Positions 20,011 to 29,140 of a stretch of 64,000 nt of DNA are shown here, in pieces. Position numbers and translations under genes: made by a program. Below the pieces are notes generated by a model that was not told the origin of the DNA, did no database searches, and worked only from the letters and a program-made list of their open reading frames with translations. The stretch is taken from the NCBI RefSeq assembly GCF_006704265.1, contig NZ_VIKA01000001.1:1-64000 (forward strand). Direction: 5' to 3'. Source of the DNA: Elioraea sp. Yellowstone. GTDB lineage: Bacteria > Pseudomonadota > Alphaproteobacteria > Acetobacterales > Acetobacteraceae. Position 1 is the stretch's first letter, and each line of letters opens with the position of its first letter.

Positions 20011-22372
20011 CGATCTTCGCCCCGTCGAGACGGGTGGCATCGGGAAGCCGGTGCGCCGCGTCGAGGATCTCCGGCTGCTGCGCGGCCTCGGCCGGTACAC
20101 CGACGACCTCGCGATCCCCGGCGTCGCGCACATGGCGATCGTGCGCAGCCCGCATGCGCACGCCGCGATCCGCGCGATCGACACGGCGGCGGCGCATGCT
20201 GCACCCGGCGTGCTGGCCGTGCTGACCGGAGCGGACGCGGAGGCCGATGGCCTCGGCACGCTCCAGACCATCGTGCAGCGCCACCGCCCCGACGGCAGCC
20301 CTATGCCGCGCCCGCCCTACCGCGTGCTCGCGACCGGAGCGGCGAAGTTCGTGGGCGACCCGGTCGTGGTGGTGGTGGCGGAGACGCGCAATGCGGCGAA
20401 GGACGCTGCCGAGCTGGTGACGATCGACTGGGAGCCGCTGCCCGCGGTCACGGACGCCGCCGCCGCACTCGCGCCTGGCGCGCCCGCCGTGTGGCCGGGC
20501 CTCTGCGACGACAATCTCTGCTTCCTGTTCACGCTCGGCGATGCCGCCGCGGTGGAGGCGGCGTTCGCGCGCGCAGCCCACGTCGTGGCGCTCGACTTCC
20601 GCATCAGTCGCGTCTCGGCCAATCCGCTCGAGCCGCGCGCCGCGATCGGGGTCTGGGACGCGGCGGACGGCCGCTACACGCTCTATTCCGGCGTGCAGAT
20701 CCCGCATCGCATCCGCCAGGAGCTCGCCGAGACCGTGCTCGGCGTGCCGCATCACGCACTGCGGCTCGTCTCGCCAGACATGGGCGGCGCCTTCGGCATG
20801 CGCGGCTCGCCCACCCAGGAGCACGCGCTGGTGCTGTGGGCGGCACGCCGCACCGGCCGGCCGGTGAAGTGGGTCGCCGACCGCACCGAGTCCTTCCTCT
20901 CCGACTTCCACGCGCGCGACAATGTCTCGACCGTCGAGCTCGCGCTCGACGGCGAGGGAACCTTCCTGGCCTTGCGCATCCGCACCATCGCCGGGCTCGG
21001 CGCCTATCTCGCGTTCAACACGCCCCACTCGCCGACCAACAACCTCGGCGGGCTCGCCGGCGTCTACCGCACGCCCGCGATCCGCGCCGAGGTGCGCGGT
21101 GCCTTCACCAACACCCAGCCGACCGCCCCCTATCGCGGCGCCGGCAGGCCCGAGGCGACCTACGCGGTCGAACGGGTGATCGATGTCGCTGCCGATCATC
21201 TTGGTGTCGATCCGGTCGAACTGCGTCGGCGCAACCTGATCGGCCCGGATCAGATGCCGTTCCGCACCGGGCTCGTGTTCATCTATGACAGCGGCGACTT
21301 CGCCGAAGGGATGCGCAGGGCGATGGAGGCCGCCGACTGGGACGGGTTCGAGGCCCGCCGTGCCGCCTCGCAGGCGCGCGGGATGCTGCGGGGCAGGGGT
21401 ATCGCGAACGCGATCGAGATCGCCGCCGGACCGCAGCGGATGCCGAACGAGGAGGCAGTGGAGATCCGCTTCGACCCGGGCGGCGACGCGACGCTGCTGG
21501 TCGGTACGCACAACCACGGCCAGGGCCATGAGACCGCGTTCCGCCAGATGGCGATGACCATGCTCGGCCTGCCCTTCGAGCGCGTGCGCGTGCTGGCCGG
21601 CGACACGGACACGGTGCCGCATGGCCGCGGCACCTTCGGCAGCCGCTCGGCCACCGCGGGCGGGGTGGCGTTGCGCCGGGCGGCCGATGCGATCATCGCC
21701 CGCGGCCGGCGGATCGCGGCGCATCTGCTGGAGGCGGCGGAGGGCGATATCGAGTTCGATGCCGGGTCGTTCCGGGTGGCCGGCACCGACCGCGCGCTCA
21801 GGATCGAGGAGGTGGCGCGCGCCTCCTACCGGCTCGGCGCGCTGCCGAAGGGCGAGCCGATGGGGCTTGCGGCCCTCGCGGTCACCACCGCCGACGAGGC
21901 GACCTTCCCCAACGGCTGCCATGTCTGCGAGGTCGAGGTCGATCCCGAGACGGGCGCGGTGCGGATCGACCGCTACACGGTCTGCGACGATGTCGGCGCG
22001 GTGGTGAACCCGCTGCTGCTGAAGGGCCAGATCCATGGCGGCATCGCCCAGGGTGCGGGCCAGGCGCTCGGCGAGACGATCGCCTATGACGAGACCGGGC
22101 AGATCGTCACGGCGAGCTTCATGGACTACCCGATGCCGCGTGCCGACGACCTGCCGCCATTCGAGGTGGTCGGCAACCACGTGCCGACGCCGAACAACCC
22201 GTTCGGCATCAAGGGCGCGGGCGAGGCCGGGACGGTGGGCGCGCTGCCGGTGGTGATCAATGCGATCGTCGATGCGCTCCGGCCGTTCGGCGTGACGCAT
22301 CTCGACATGCCGGCGACGCCCGAGCGCGTGTGGCGCGCGATCCGCGCCGCGCGCGAAGGCGCGGTCCGGTAG
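20003..22372 (+). CDS. Xanthine dehydrogenase-family molybdenum hydroxylase, large subunit (orphan)
   Basis: A 789-residue molybdopterin-cytosine-dinucleotide binding subunit. The active-site loop reads PYRGAGRPEA (Y377-R382), the form II CO-dehydrogenase-like motif rather than the AYxCSFR of true CO dehydrogenase. The base-catalyst glutamate is E741 in KGAGEAGTVG. The other MoCo runs MGGAFGMRG and HNHGQGHETAFRQM are present. It should hydroxylate a heterocycle or aldehyde. No FAD or 2Fe-2S subunit gene is adjacent, so partners must be encoded elsewhere. The stop lies 1 bp from that of the convergent Bug gene. Confidence 0.92.
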   Translation: MPDDLRPVETGGIGKPVRRVEDLRLLRGLGRYTDDLAIPGVAHMAIVRSPHAHAAIRAIDTAAAHAAPGVLAVLTGADAEADGLGTLQTIVQRHRPDGSPMPRPPYRVLATGAAKFVGDPVVVVVAETRNAAKDAAELVTIDWEPLPAVTDAAAALAPGAPAVWPGLCDDNLCFLFTLGDAAAVEAAFARAAHVVALDFRISRVSANPLEPRAAIGVWDAADGRYTLYSGVQIPHRIRQELAETVLGVPHHALRLVSPDMGGAFGMRGSPTQEHALVLWAARRTGRPVKWVADRTESFLSDFHARDNVSTVELALDGEGTFLALRIRTIAGLGAYLAFNTPHSPTNNLGGLAGVYRTPAIRAEVRGAFTNTQPTAPYRGAGRPEATYAVERVIDVAADHLGVDPVELRRRNLIGPDQMPFRTGLVFIYDSGDFAEGMRRAMEAADWDGFEARRAASQARGMLRGRGIANAIEIAAGPQRMPNEEAVEIRFDPGGDATLLVGTHNHGQGHETAFRQMAMTMLGLPFERVRVLAGDTDTVPHGRGTFGSRSATAGGVALRRAADAIIARGRRIAAHLLEAAEGDIEFDAGSFRVAGTDRALRIEEVARASYRLGALPKGEPMGLAALAVTTADEATFPNGCHVCEVEVDPETGAVRIDRYTVCDDVGAVVNPLLLKGQIHGGIAQGAGQALGETIAYDETGQIVTASFMDYPMPRADDLPPFEVVGNHVPTPNNPFGIKGAGEAGTVGALPVVINAIVDALRPFGVTHLDMPATPERVWRAIRAAREGAVR

Positions 22373-22373
22373 T

Positions 22374-23336
22374 TCAAGCGGCGCGGATGTTGGCCGCGCG
22401 GATCACCTCGGCCTGGTCCTGGATGTCCTTCTCGAGGAAGGCGCGGAACTCGGCAGGCGACATCGGCATCGGTTCGACCGCCTGGCGTGCCCAGAGGGTG
22501 CGCGTCTCCTCGGCGGTGACCACCCGGGTCACGGCCGCGTTCAGCCGCTGCGCCACGGTCTCCGGCGTGCCGGCGGGCGCCATGATGCCGAGCCAGATCG
22601 AGGCGGTGTAGCCGGTCACGCCCGCTTCCGAGACGGTCGGCAGCTCGGGCAGGAGCGGGCTGCGCCGCGTACCGCTGGTCGCCAATCCCTTCACCTTGCC
22701 GCTGCGGATGTTCTCGATCTGCGTCGTGATGCTGTCGAACATCCAGTCGACCGTGCCGCCGATGATGGCCGTGCGCGCCTCGCCGGAGCCGCGGAAGGGG
22801 ATGTGCTCCACCTGGATCCCGGCCATGTGGCAGAACTTCGCGCCGGCGATGTGGTACGGCGTGCCGGGGCCGGAGGAGGCGTAGTTCAGCGCCCCGGGGC
22901 GCGCCTTCGCCAGCGCGATCAGCTCGCCGACCGAGGCGACCGCGAGGTCCGGCCGCGCGATCAGCGCGTGGTTGGCGATGTTGACCGGAACCACCGGCAC
23001 GAAGTCGCGCAGCAGCACATAGGGCCGGTTCGGCAGCAGCGTCTCGTTCGCCGTATGGGTGTTCGACATCATCAGCAGCGTGTGGCCATCGGGCTCCGCC
23101 CTGGCCACGGCATCGGTGCCGATCACCGCACCGCCGCCGGGGCGGTTCTCGACCACGAAGGGCTGGCCGAGCTCGGGCCCGAGCTTGTCGCCGAGCTGGC
23201 GGGCGTAGATGTCGGCCGGCCCGCCCGCGGCGAAGGGGACGATGATGCGCACGGGCCGCGAGGGCCAGGCCTGCGCCCGTGACGGGCATGCGAGCGCCAG
23301 GGCCGGGACCGAGGCGAGCAGGGTGCGTCGACGCAT
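22374..23336 (-). CDS. Bug/TctC-family tripartite tricarboxylate binding protein (orphan)
   Basis: A 320-residue periplasmic binding protein. A signal peptide (MRRRTLLASVPALALACPSRAQA) is followed by the family start WPSRPVRIIVPFAAGGPADI and by YASSGPGTPYHIAG and HIPFRGSGEA, the Bug ligand-loop region. GGGAGG precedes ATG 23336. Bug proteins bind carboxylates, nicotinate or amino acids. No tctAB membrane genes lie in the window, which is normal for this large family. Confidence 0.92.
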   Translation of the reverse strand: MRRRTLLASVPALALACPSRAQAWPSRPVRIIVPFAAGGPADIYARQLGDKLGPELGQPFVVENRPGGGAVIGTDAVARAEPDGHTLLMMSNTHTANETLLPNRPYVLLRDFVPVVPVNIANHALIARPDLAVASVGELIALAKARPGALNYASSGPGTPYHIAGAKFCHMAGIQVEHIPFRGSGEARTAIIGGTVDWMFDSITTQIENIRSGKVKGLATSGTRRSPLLPELPTVSEAGVTGYTASIWLGIMAPAGTPETVAQRLNAAVTRVVTAEETRTLWARQAVEPMPMSPAEFRAFLEKDIQDQAEVIRAANIRAA

Positions 23337-23408
23337 GGGGCGTTCCTCCCGATCTCGTTCTTCGACGGCGGACGATAGTGGGACCGGGCCGTCCTGCGAA
23401 GGGCCGGC

Positions 23409-23430
23409 CGGCGCGACTTGCGTCGCGCCG
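23409..23430. promoter_or_regulatory. Perfect 9-bp inverted repeat upstream of the beta-oxidation operon
   Basis: CGGCGCGAC (23409-23417), loop TTGC, GTCGCGCCG (23422-23430). It lies between the divergent Bug and fad genes, 40 bp before the fadJ-like start. It could be a TetR-type operator or a hairpin in the leader; no T-run follows. Its high GC content weakens the case. Confidence 0.4.
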
Positions 23431-23470
23431 CGCGAGCGATCACCCTGCCGCAGTCTTCGCGGGAGGATCC

Positions 23471-25537
23471 ATGGCGGAACAGGCATTCGTCCGGCACGAA
23501 CGGCTCGGCGAGGTGCATGTGCTGCGTCTCGCGAACCCGCCGGTGAACACGCTGCGCCACGCGTTGCGCCAGGAGCTCGTGGCCGCGCTCGACGACGCGG
23601 CGGCTGCGGGCGCGAAGGCGGTGGTGCTGATCGGCGAGGGGCGCATGTTCTCGGCCGGCGCCGAGATGACCGAGTTCGGCGGGCTGCGGCTCGAGCCGAC
23701 GCTCACGCAGGTGATCGACGCGCTCGACGCCTTTCCCGGCCTGACGGTCGCGGCGATCCATGGCCACGCGCTCGGCGGCGGGTTGGAGCTGGCGCTCGGC
23801 TGCCGCGCGCGCGTCGCGGCGCCCTCGGCGCAGGTCGGCCTGCCGGAGGTGAAGCGCGGCATCCTGCCGGGAGCGGGCGGCACCCAGCGCCTGCCGCGGC
23901 TGATCGGCGCCGAGCCTGCGCTCGCGCTGATCGCGACGGGCGATTCGGTGCCCGCGCCGCGCGCGAAGGAGCTCGGCATCATCGACGCGATCATCGAGGG
24001 CGATCTGGCTGAGGGGGCGGTCGCCTTCGCGCGCGCGGCGCTGGCGGCGGGGCGCGAGTATGCGCGGGTGCGCGACCGCGTGGCTGCCGGCGAACTCGCC
24101 GCCTTCGACGCCGCCGCCGCCGCGGTGGCGAAGCGCGCGCGCGGCATGGAGGCGCCGCCCGCCACCGCCGAGGCGGTGCGTGCGGCGCTGACCGAGCCCT
24201 TCGAGCACGGGCTCGCGACCGAACGGCGGCTCTTCGAGCGGCTGGTGAGGAGCGAGCAGAGCCAGGCGCTCCGCCATGCCTTCTTCGCCGAGCGCGAGGC
24301 GCAGAAGGTCGCGGGGCTCGCGGGGATCGAGCCGCGTCCGGTCGCCCGCGCGGCGGTGGTCGGCGCCGGCACGATGGGCGGCGGCATCGCGATGTCCTTC
24401 GCCGCGGCGGGGATCCCTGTCACGGTCGTCGAAACGACCGCGGAGGCGCTGGCGCGCGGGCTCGCCCGCGTGGAGTCGAACTGGCGCCGCAGCGTCAAGA
24501 GCGGACGGATGACGGACGAGGACGTCTCGCGCCTGCTCGGGCTGATCCGCGGCACGACCGATCTTGCCGAGGTGCGCGACGCCGACGTGATCATCGAGGC
24601 CGTGTTCGAGGACATGGAGGTGAAGCAGGGCGTCTTCCGTGAGCTCGACCGGCTGGCCAAGCCGGGCGCGGTGCTCGCGACCAACACCTCCTATCTCGAT
24701 GTCGATGCGATCGCGGGCGCCACATCCCGTCCGGGGGACGTGCTGGGGATGCACTTCTTCAGCCCGGCCAACGTGATGCGGCTGCTCGAGATCGTGCGTG
24801 GCAAGGCGACCACCGCCGCCGCTCTGGCGACGGCGGTCGCGGTCGGGCGGCGCATCGCCAAGGTGCCGGTCGTGGTCGGGAACTGCTTCGGCTTCGTCGG
24901 CAACCGCATGTCGTTCCAGCGCGGCCGGCAGGGCGAGCTGATGCTGCAGGAGGGCGCGCTGCCCTGGGAGGTCGACAGGGTGATGACCGGCTTCGGCCTC
25001 GCGATGGGGCCGTTCGCGGTGGCCGACCTTGCCGGGCTCGACATCGGCGGGATGGTGCGCAAGGCCTTCGGCATCCCGTTCCCGATCGCGGATGCGATGG
25101 TGGCGGCGGGCAGGCTCGGCCAGAAGACCGGCAGGGGCTGGTACCGCTATGCCGACGGCAGCCGCACGCCCGAGCCGGACCCGGAGACGGAACGGATGAT
25201 CCTCGAGATCTCCGCCTCGCTGGGCAGGACGCGGCGGACGATTCCGCCCGAGGAGATCGTCGATCGCATGACGCTCAGCCTGGTGAACGAGGGGGCGAAG
25301 ATCCTGGAGGAGGGGATCGCCGCGCGCGCCTCCGACATCGACGTGATCTTCGTCAACGGCTATGGCTGGCCGGCTTGGCGCGGCGGGCCGATGTGGCACG
25401 CAGACCGGATCGGGCTCGCCAAGGTGCGCGACCGGCTGGCCGAACTCGCCGCCCTCACCGGCGACGACGGGCTCAAGCCCGCCCCGCTGATCGAGCGTCT
25501 TGCCGCCTCGGGCGGCAGCTTCGCGAAGCCTGGCTGA
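23471..25537 (+). CDS. Enoyl-CoA hydratase / 3-hydroxyacyl-CoA dehydrogenase fusion (FadJ/FadB-like)
   Basis: A 688-residue bifunctional beta-oxidation enzyme. The N-terminal crotonase domain shows HGHALGGGLELALG and GLPEVKRGILPGAGG with both catalytic glutamates. The dehydrogenase half starts at the NAD loop VVGAGTMGGGIAMSF (about 298-312), with catalytic His and Glu in GMHFFSPANVMRLLEI. The C-terminal 3HCDH repeats (NRMSFQRGRQGELMLQEGA and VNGYGWPAWRGGP) are present. The ATG at 23471 begins the crotonase domain. It leads an operon with two acyl-CoA dehydrogenases. No thiolase adjoins, so the last step of the cycle is encoded elsewhere. Confidence 0.93.
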   Translation: MAEQAFVRHERLGEVHVLRLANPPVNTLRHALRQELVAALDDAAAAGAKAVVLIGEGRMFSAGAEMTEFGGLRLEPTLTQVIDALDAFPGLTVAAIHGHALGGGLELALGCRARVAAPSAQVGLPEVKRGILPGAGGTQRLPRLIGAEPALALIATGDSVPAPRAKELGIIDAIIEGDLAEGAVAFARAALAAGREYARVRDRVAAGELAAFDAAAAAVAKRARGMEAPPATAEAVRAALTEPFEHGLATERRLFERLVRSEQSQALRHAFFAEREAQKVAGLAGIEPRPVARAAVVGAGTMGGGIAMSFAAAGIPVTVVETTAEALARGLARVESNWRRSVKSGRMTDEDVSRLLGLIRGTTDLAEVRDADVIIEAVFEDMEVKQGVFRELDRLAKPGAVLATNTSYLDVDAIAGATSRPGDVLGMHFFSPANVMRLLEIVRGKATTAAALATAVAVGRRIAKVPVVVGNCFGFVGNRMSFQRGRQGELMLQEGALPWEVDRVMTGFGLAMGPFAVADLAGLDIGGMVRKAFGIPFPIADAMVAAGRLGQKTGRGWYRYADGSRTPEPDPETERMILEISASLGRTRRTIPPEEIVDRMTLSLVNEGAKILEEGIAARASDIDVIFVNGYGWPAWRGGPMWHADRIGLAKVRDRLAELAALTGDDGLKPAPLIERLAASGGSFAKPG

Positions 25538-25552
25538 GGGAGGAGGGCGAGG

Positions 25553-26761
25553 ATGGATCTGCGCTTCACCGAGGAGGAGCGTGCCTTCCGCAGGATGGTG
25601 CGCGACTTCATCGATCGCACCCTGCCGGACGAGACCCGCGAACGGATGGCCTCGGGCCGCACGCCGACCAAGGCGCAGTGGGGCTGGTGGCACGGCAAGC
25701 TGCATGAGCAGGGCTGGTCGGTGCCGGACTGGGCGCAGGAGCATGGCGGCCCGGGCTGGACTCCCGTGCAGCGCTACATCTTCCGCGAGGAGCTGCAGCA
25801 GGCGCCCGCGCCGCAGCCGCAGCAGTTCGGCACCATGATGGTCGGCCCCGTGATCATCGCCTTCGGCTCGGAGGCGCAGAAGAGCCGCTTCCTGCCCGGC
25901 ATCCGCAGCGGCAAGGACTGGTGGTGCCAGGGCTTCAGCGAGCCCGGCGCCGGCTCGGATCTGGCCTCGCTCAAGACCTCTGCCAGGCGGGTGGGTGAGC
26001 ACTACATCGTCAACGGCCAGAAGACCTGGACCACGCTCGCGCACTGGGCCGACTGGATCTTCACGCTCGTGCGCACCGATCCGAACGCGAAGAGGAAGCA
26101 GGAGGGGATCGGCTTCCTGCTGATCGACATGAAGAGCCCCGGAATCACCGTGCGACCGATCGTCACGATCGACGGCGAGCACGAGATCAACGAGGTGTTC
26201 TTCGACGACGTGAAGGTGCCTGTCGAGAACATGGTGGGCGACGAGACCCGCGGCTGGGACTGCGCGAAGTTCCTGCTCTCGAACGAACGCACCGGCCAGG
26301 CGCGCGTGGGGATGTCGAAGGAGCGCATCCGCCGGCTGAAGCGGATCGCCGCCGAGGCGCCCTCGGGAGGCCGGCCGCTGATCGAGGACATCCGCTTCCG
26401 CGAGCGCCTCGCCGCGGTGGAGGTGGAGCTGAAGGCGCTCGAGATCACCACCATGCGCGTGGTGGCGGCCGAGCAGAAGGCGCTGGGCGAACGGAAGCCC
26501 GATCCCGCCTCGTCGCTCCTGAAGGTGAAGGGCTCGGAGATCCTCCAGTCAATCAGCGCGCTGATGGTCGAGGCGGCCGGCCCCTACGGGCTTGCCGCGC
26601 CGATGGCGGCAGCGCCGGAGGGCGCGAACGAGCCCGAGATCGTGCCCGACTGGGCGGCGATGGCGCAGCCGATCTGGATGAACTGGCGCAAGCTCTCGAT
26701 CTACGGCGGCACCAACGAGATCCAGCGCAACATCATGGCCAAGGCGTTCCTCGGCCTCTGA
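25553..26761 (+). CDS. Acyl-CoA dehydrogenase, subunit-like copy 1
   Basis: A 402-residue FAD enzyme that forms the trans double bond of acyl-CoA. Family runs include GFSEPGAGSDLASLKTSA, NGQKTWTTLAHWADW, and YGGTNEIQRNIMAKAFLGL at the C-terminus. It begins 15 bp after the fadJ-like gene. With the different dehydrogenase that follows it, it resembles FadE pairs that form alpha2-beta2 heteromers on steroid or branched acyl-CoA; that pairing is inference. The substrate chain is unknown. Confidence 0.93.
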   Translation: MDLRFTEEERAFRRMVRDFIDRTLPDETRERMASGRTPTKAQWGWWHGKLHEQGWSVPDWAQEHGGPGWTPVQRYIFREELQQAPAPQPQQFGTMMVGPVIIAFGSEAQKSRFLPGIRSGKDWWCQGFSEPGAGSDLASLKTSARRVGEHYIVNGQKTWTTLAHWADWIFTLVRTDPNAKRKQEGIGFLLIDMKSPGITVRPIVTIDGEHEINEVFFDDVKVPVENMVGDETRGWDCAKFLLSNERTGQARVGMSKERIRRLKRIAAEAPSGGRPLIEDIRFRERLAAVEVELKALEITTMRVVAAEQKALGERKPDPASSLLKVKGSEILQSISALMVEAAGPYGLAAPMAAAPEGANEPEIVPDWAAMAQPIWMNWRKLSIYGGTNEIQRNIMAKAFLGL

Positions 26762-26771
26762 GGAGAGAGAC

Positions 26772-27920
26772 GTGGATTTCGATCTGAGCGAGGAACAGCG
26801 GCTTCTCCGCGAGAGCCTGACGCGCCTGCTCGCCGACCGCTACGGCTTCGAGGCGCGCAAGGGATACGCGCGCGAGCCCGAGGGCTGGAGCCGGGCGATG
26901 TGGGCCGCCTATGCCGAGCTCGGCCTGCTCGGCCTGCCCTTCGCCGAGGCCGAGGGCGGCTATGGCGGCGGCGCGGTCGAGACCATGCTGGTCGCGGAGG
27001 CGCTGGGCGAGGCGCTGACGCTCGAACCGTGGCTCGCGACCGTGGTGCTGGGCGGCGGGTTCCTGCGCCACGGCGCAAGGGCGGAACGGCGTGCGGCGCT
27101 CGTGCCGGCGATCGCGCGGGGCTCGCTCCTGCTCGCCTTCGCCTCGACCGAGGCGCAGTCGCGCTGGGACCTGCACGACGTCGCCACGACCGCGAAGCGC
27201 GACGGCGACGGGTGGGTGCTGGAGGGGCGCAAGCTCGTCGTGCTGCACGGCGACGTCGCGGACAGGCTGGTCGTCACCGCGCGCAGCGGCGGCGGCCGGC
27301 GCGATCGTGCGGGCATCGGCGTGTTCCTGGTCGATGCGAAGGCGCCCGGCCTCACCCGGCGCGGGCATCGGACCAATGACGGGCGGCGCGCCGCCGAGGT
27401 GACGCTCGCCGGCGTGCGCGTGGCCGCCGAGGACGTGCTCGGCGATCCCGCGGACGGGCTGCCGTTGATCGAGCGCGTGGTGGACGAGGCGATCGCCGCG
27501 CTCGCCGCCGAGGCGGTCGGCGTGATGGTCGCAGCGCAGAAGCTCACGCTCGACTACCTGAAGATGCGCAAGCAGTTCGGCGTGCCGATCGGCAGTTTCC
27601 AGGTCCTCCAGCACAAGGCTGCGGACGTGATGATGGCGATCGAGCAGTCGCGCAGCATGGCGATGTACGCGGCGATGTCGCTCGAGGAGCCCGACCCTCT
27701 TGAGCGAGGCCGGGCGATGTCCGCGGTGAAGGCGCAGATCGGCCGGGCGGCAAAGTTCGTCGCCGAGGAGACGGTGCAGATGCATGGCGGCATCGGCATC
27801 ACCATGGAGTATGCGGTGGCGCACTGCATGGCGCGGCTCGGCGCGATCGAGGCGATGTTCGGCAACGCCGAGTTCCATCTGCGCCGCTTGGCGGAGACCG
27901 GCGGGCTGATCCCGGCCTAG
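26772..27920 (+). CDS. Acyl-CoA dehydrogenase, subunit-like copy 2
   Basis: A 382-residue acyl-CoA dehydrogenase only distantly like its neighbour. The N-terminus DFDLSEEQRLLRESLTRLL and the core KQFGVPIGSFQVLQHKAAD are typical. The flavin-site loop reads QMHGGIGITMEYAVAHCM instead of a YGGTNEIQ form, and the SEPGAGSD-type loop is altered to ASTEAQSRWDL. These features fit the partner chain of a heteromeric dehydrogenase. It starts 10 bp after copy 1 and ends the operon in front of a hairpin-rich repeat. Confidence 0.9.
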   Translation: MDFDLSEEQRLLRESLTRLLADRYGFEARKGYAREPEGWSRAMWAAYAELGLLGLPFAEAEGGYGGGAVETMLVAEALGEALTLEPWLATVVLGGGFLRHGARAERRAALVPAIARGSLLLAFASTEAQSRWDLHDVATTAKRDGDGWVLEGRKLVVLHGDVADRLVVTARSGGGRRDRAGIGVFLVDAKAPGLTRRGHRTNDGRRAAEVTLAGVRVAAEDVLGDPADGLPLIERVVDEAIAALAAEAVGVMVAAQKLTLDYLKMRKQFGVPIGSFQVLQHKAADVMMAIEQSRSMAMYAAMSLEEPDPLERGRAMSAVKAQIGRAAKFVAEETVQMHGGIGITMEYAVAHCMARLGAIEAMFGNAEFHLRRLAETGGLIPA

Positions 27921-28016
27921 TACCCTCACCCTGGCCCTCTTCCGCAGGCGGGCGAGGGAACGCAACGGCGCCCCCGGTCTCCTCTCCCGCGCGCGTGGGA
28001 GAAGGTCAAGAGGGTG
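27921..28016. repeat. REP-like palindromic intergenic element between convergent genes
   Basis: The whole gap between two convergent stop codons is made of nested inverted repeats. Outer arms are ACCCTC (27922-27927) and GAGGGT (28010-28015). Hairpin one is CCCTC (27935-27939) with GAGGG (27954-27958), with CCGC/GCGG inside. Hairpin two is TCTCCC (27983-27988) with GGGAGA (27997-28002). The CCCTCACCCTGGCCCTCT wording resembles dispersed palindromes I know from other alphaproteobacterial genomes. It may act as a two-way terminator. Confidence 0.65.
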
Positions 28017-29012
28017 CTACCGCACCTCAACGGCCGTGTGCGCCACGCAGTCGCCGCGCTCCACGCGCGCGGGGTGTCGCTGGCAGACGACGATGCCGCC
28101 ATGGCCGAAGCGCACCTCCGCGGGCGGGCGTGCGGGATCGTCGACGAAGTGCACGCGCCCGCAGAGATCGCCGTCCGCAACGACGTCGCCGAGATCCGTC
28201 GCCGGTTCGAACACGCCCGGGTGCGGTGCGTAGACGAAGCAGTGGCGCGAGGGCACCTCGAGCATCCGCGTCGGCGGCGCCTCGATGGCGCCCGGCAGGA
28301 TGCCGAGCGCGCGCAGATGGCGCTCGATCCCCGCCTCGACCATGGCGAGCCCGATGCGGCTGAGCGAACCGCCGCCGCCGAACTCGCCGCCGAGAGCGAC
28401 CACGCCGCGCCGCATCGCCGCCGCCGGCGAGTAGCGCGGATCAGCGCCATGCCGCCAGACGAGCGAGGTCGGCGCGCCGAAGGCGCGCAGCGCGGCGATT
28501 CCCCTCTCGTTCAGGGCCGGATCGGGGCCGTGATGGGTCGATGCGAAGGGGAGATAGGCAAGCGAACTGCCGCCGGAGTGGAAGTCATGGAACAGGTCGG
28601 CGCGCGTGAAAAGTTCGCTATCGATATAGAAGGCGATCTGCCGCGTCACCGACCCGTCCGGGTCGCCGGGGAAGCTGCGATTGAGGTTGCCCTCGTCGAT
28701 CGGGCTGACGCGCGTGCCGGCCATCGCGGCAGGCAGGTTGGCCGCGGGCAGGATGATGATGCGCCCCCTGATGCGCTCGGGTTTCATCTCGCGAACCAGG
28801 TTGCACAGGGCGACCTGACCCTCGTACTCGTCGCCGTGGTTGCCGGCCATGAAGAGGGCGGTCGGTCCGGTGCCGTTGCGGATCACCGCGATCGGGATCG
28901 CGATCGCACCATAGGCGCTGCGCGTGACGGAATGGGGTAGGTAGAGATAGTCGACCTGCTTCCCGTCCCGGTCGTAGTCGACATTGGTGAAGATCCGCGT
29001 CTGCCGGTCCAT
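28017..29012 (-). CDS. Succinylglutamate desuccinylase/aspartoacylase-family zinc hydrolase
   Basis: A 331-residue M14-like deacylase. Zinc ligands are H59 and E62 in AGNHGDEYEGQ and H145 in LFHDFHSGGSS, the normal family set. Such enzymes remove acyl groups from N-acyl amino acids, which here would release an amino acid for the cell. GAGGG precedes ATG 29012. It is divergent (128 bp) from the M81/ABC operon and probably works with it. The exact substrate is not predictable. Confidence 0.9.
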   Translation of the reverse strand: MDRQTRIFTNVDYDRDGKQVDYLYLPHSVTRSAYGAIAIPIAVIRNGTGPTALFMAGNHGDEYEGQVALCNLVREMKPERIRGRIIILPAANLPAAMAGTRVSPIDEGNLNRSFPGDPDGSVTRQIAFYIDSELFTRADLFHDFHSGGSSLAYLPFASTHHGPDPALNERGIAALRAFGAPTSLVWRHGADPRYSPAAAMRRGVVALGGEFGGGGSLSRIGLAMVEAGIERHLRALGILPGAIEAPPTRMLEVPSRHCFVYAPHPGVFEPATDLGDVVADGDLCGRVHFVDDPARPPAEVRFGHGGIVVCQRHPARVERGDCVAHTAVEVR

Positions 29013-29140
29013 CCTACCCTCGCCCGTTTCGTTACCGAAGGAAGCATCCGTCGGCGGCGATCGCGCCGCAAGTCCCGCAAACCGTCTTTGCGGCGGCGTG
29101 CGACCGTGCTTCACTGGGGCCAACGAACCGGAGGAACAAC

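Noticed and set aside
20003-22372. True aerobic CO dehydrogenase large subunit
   Set aside because: The active loop is PYRGAGR rather than AYxCSFR, and coxM/coxS are absent.
23123-26182. Minus-strand open frame of about 1,000 codons opposite the fad genes
   Set aside because: It is antiparallel to well-supported enzymes and has no recognisable motif; stop-free antisense frames are expected at this GC content.
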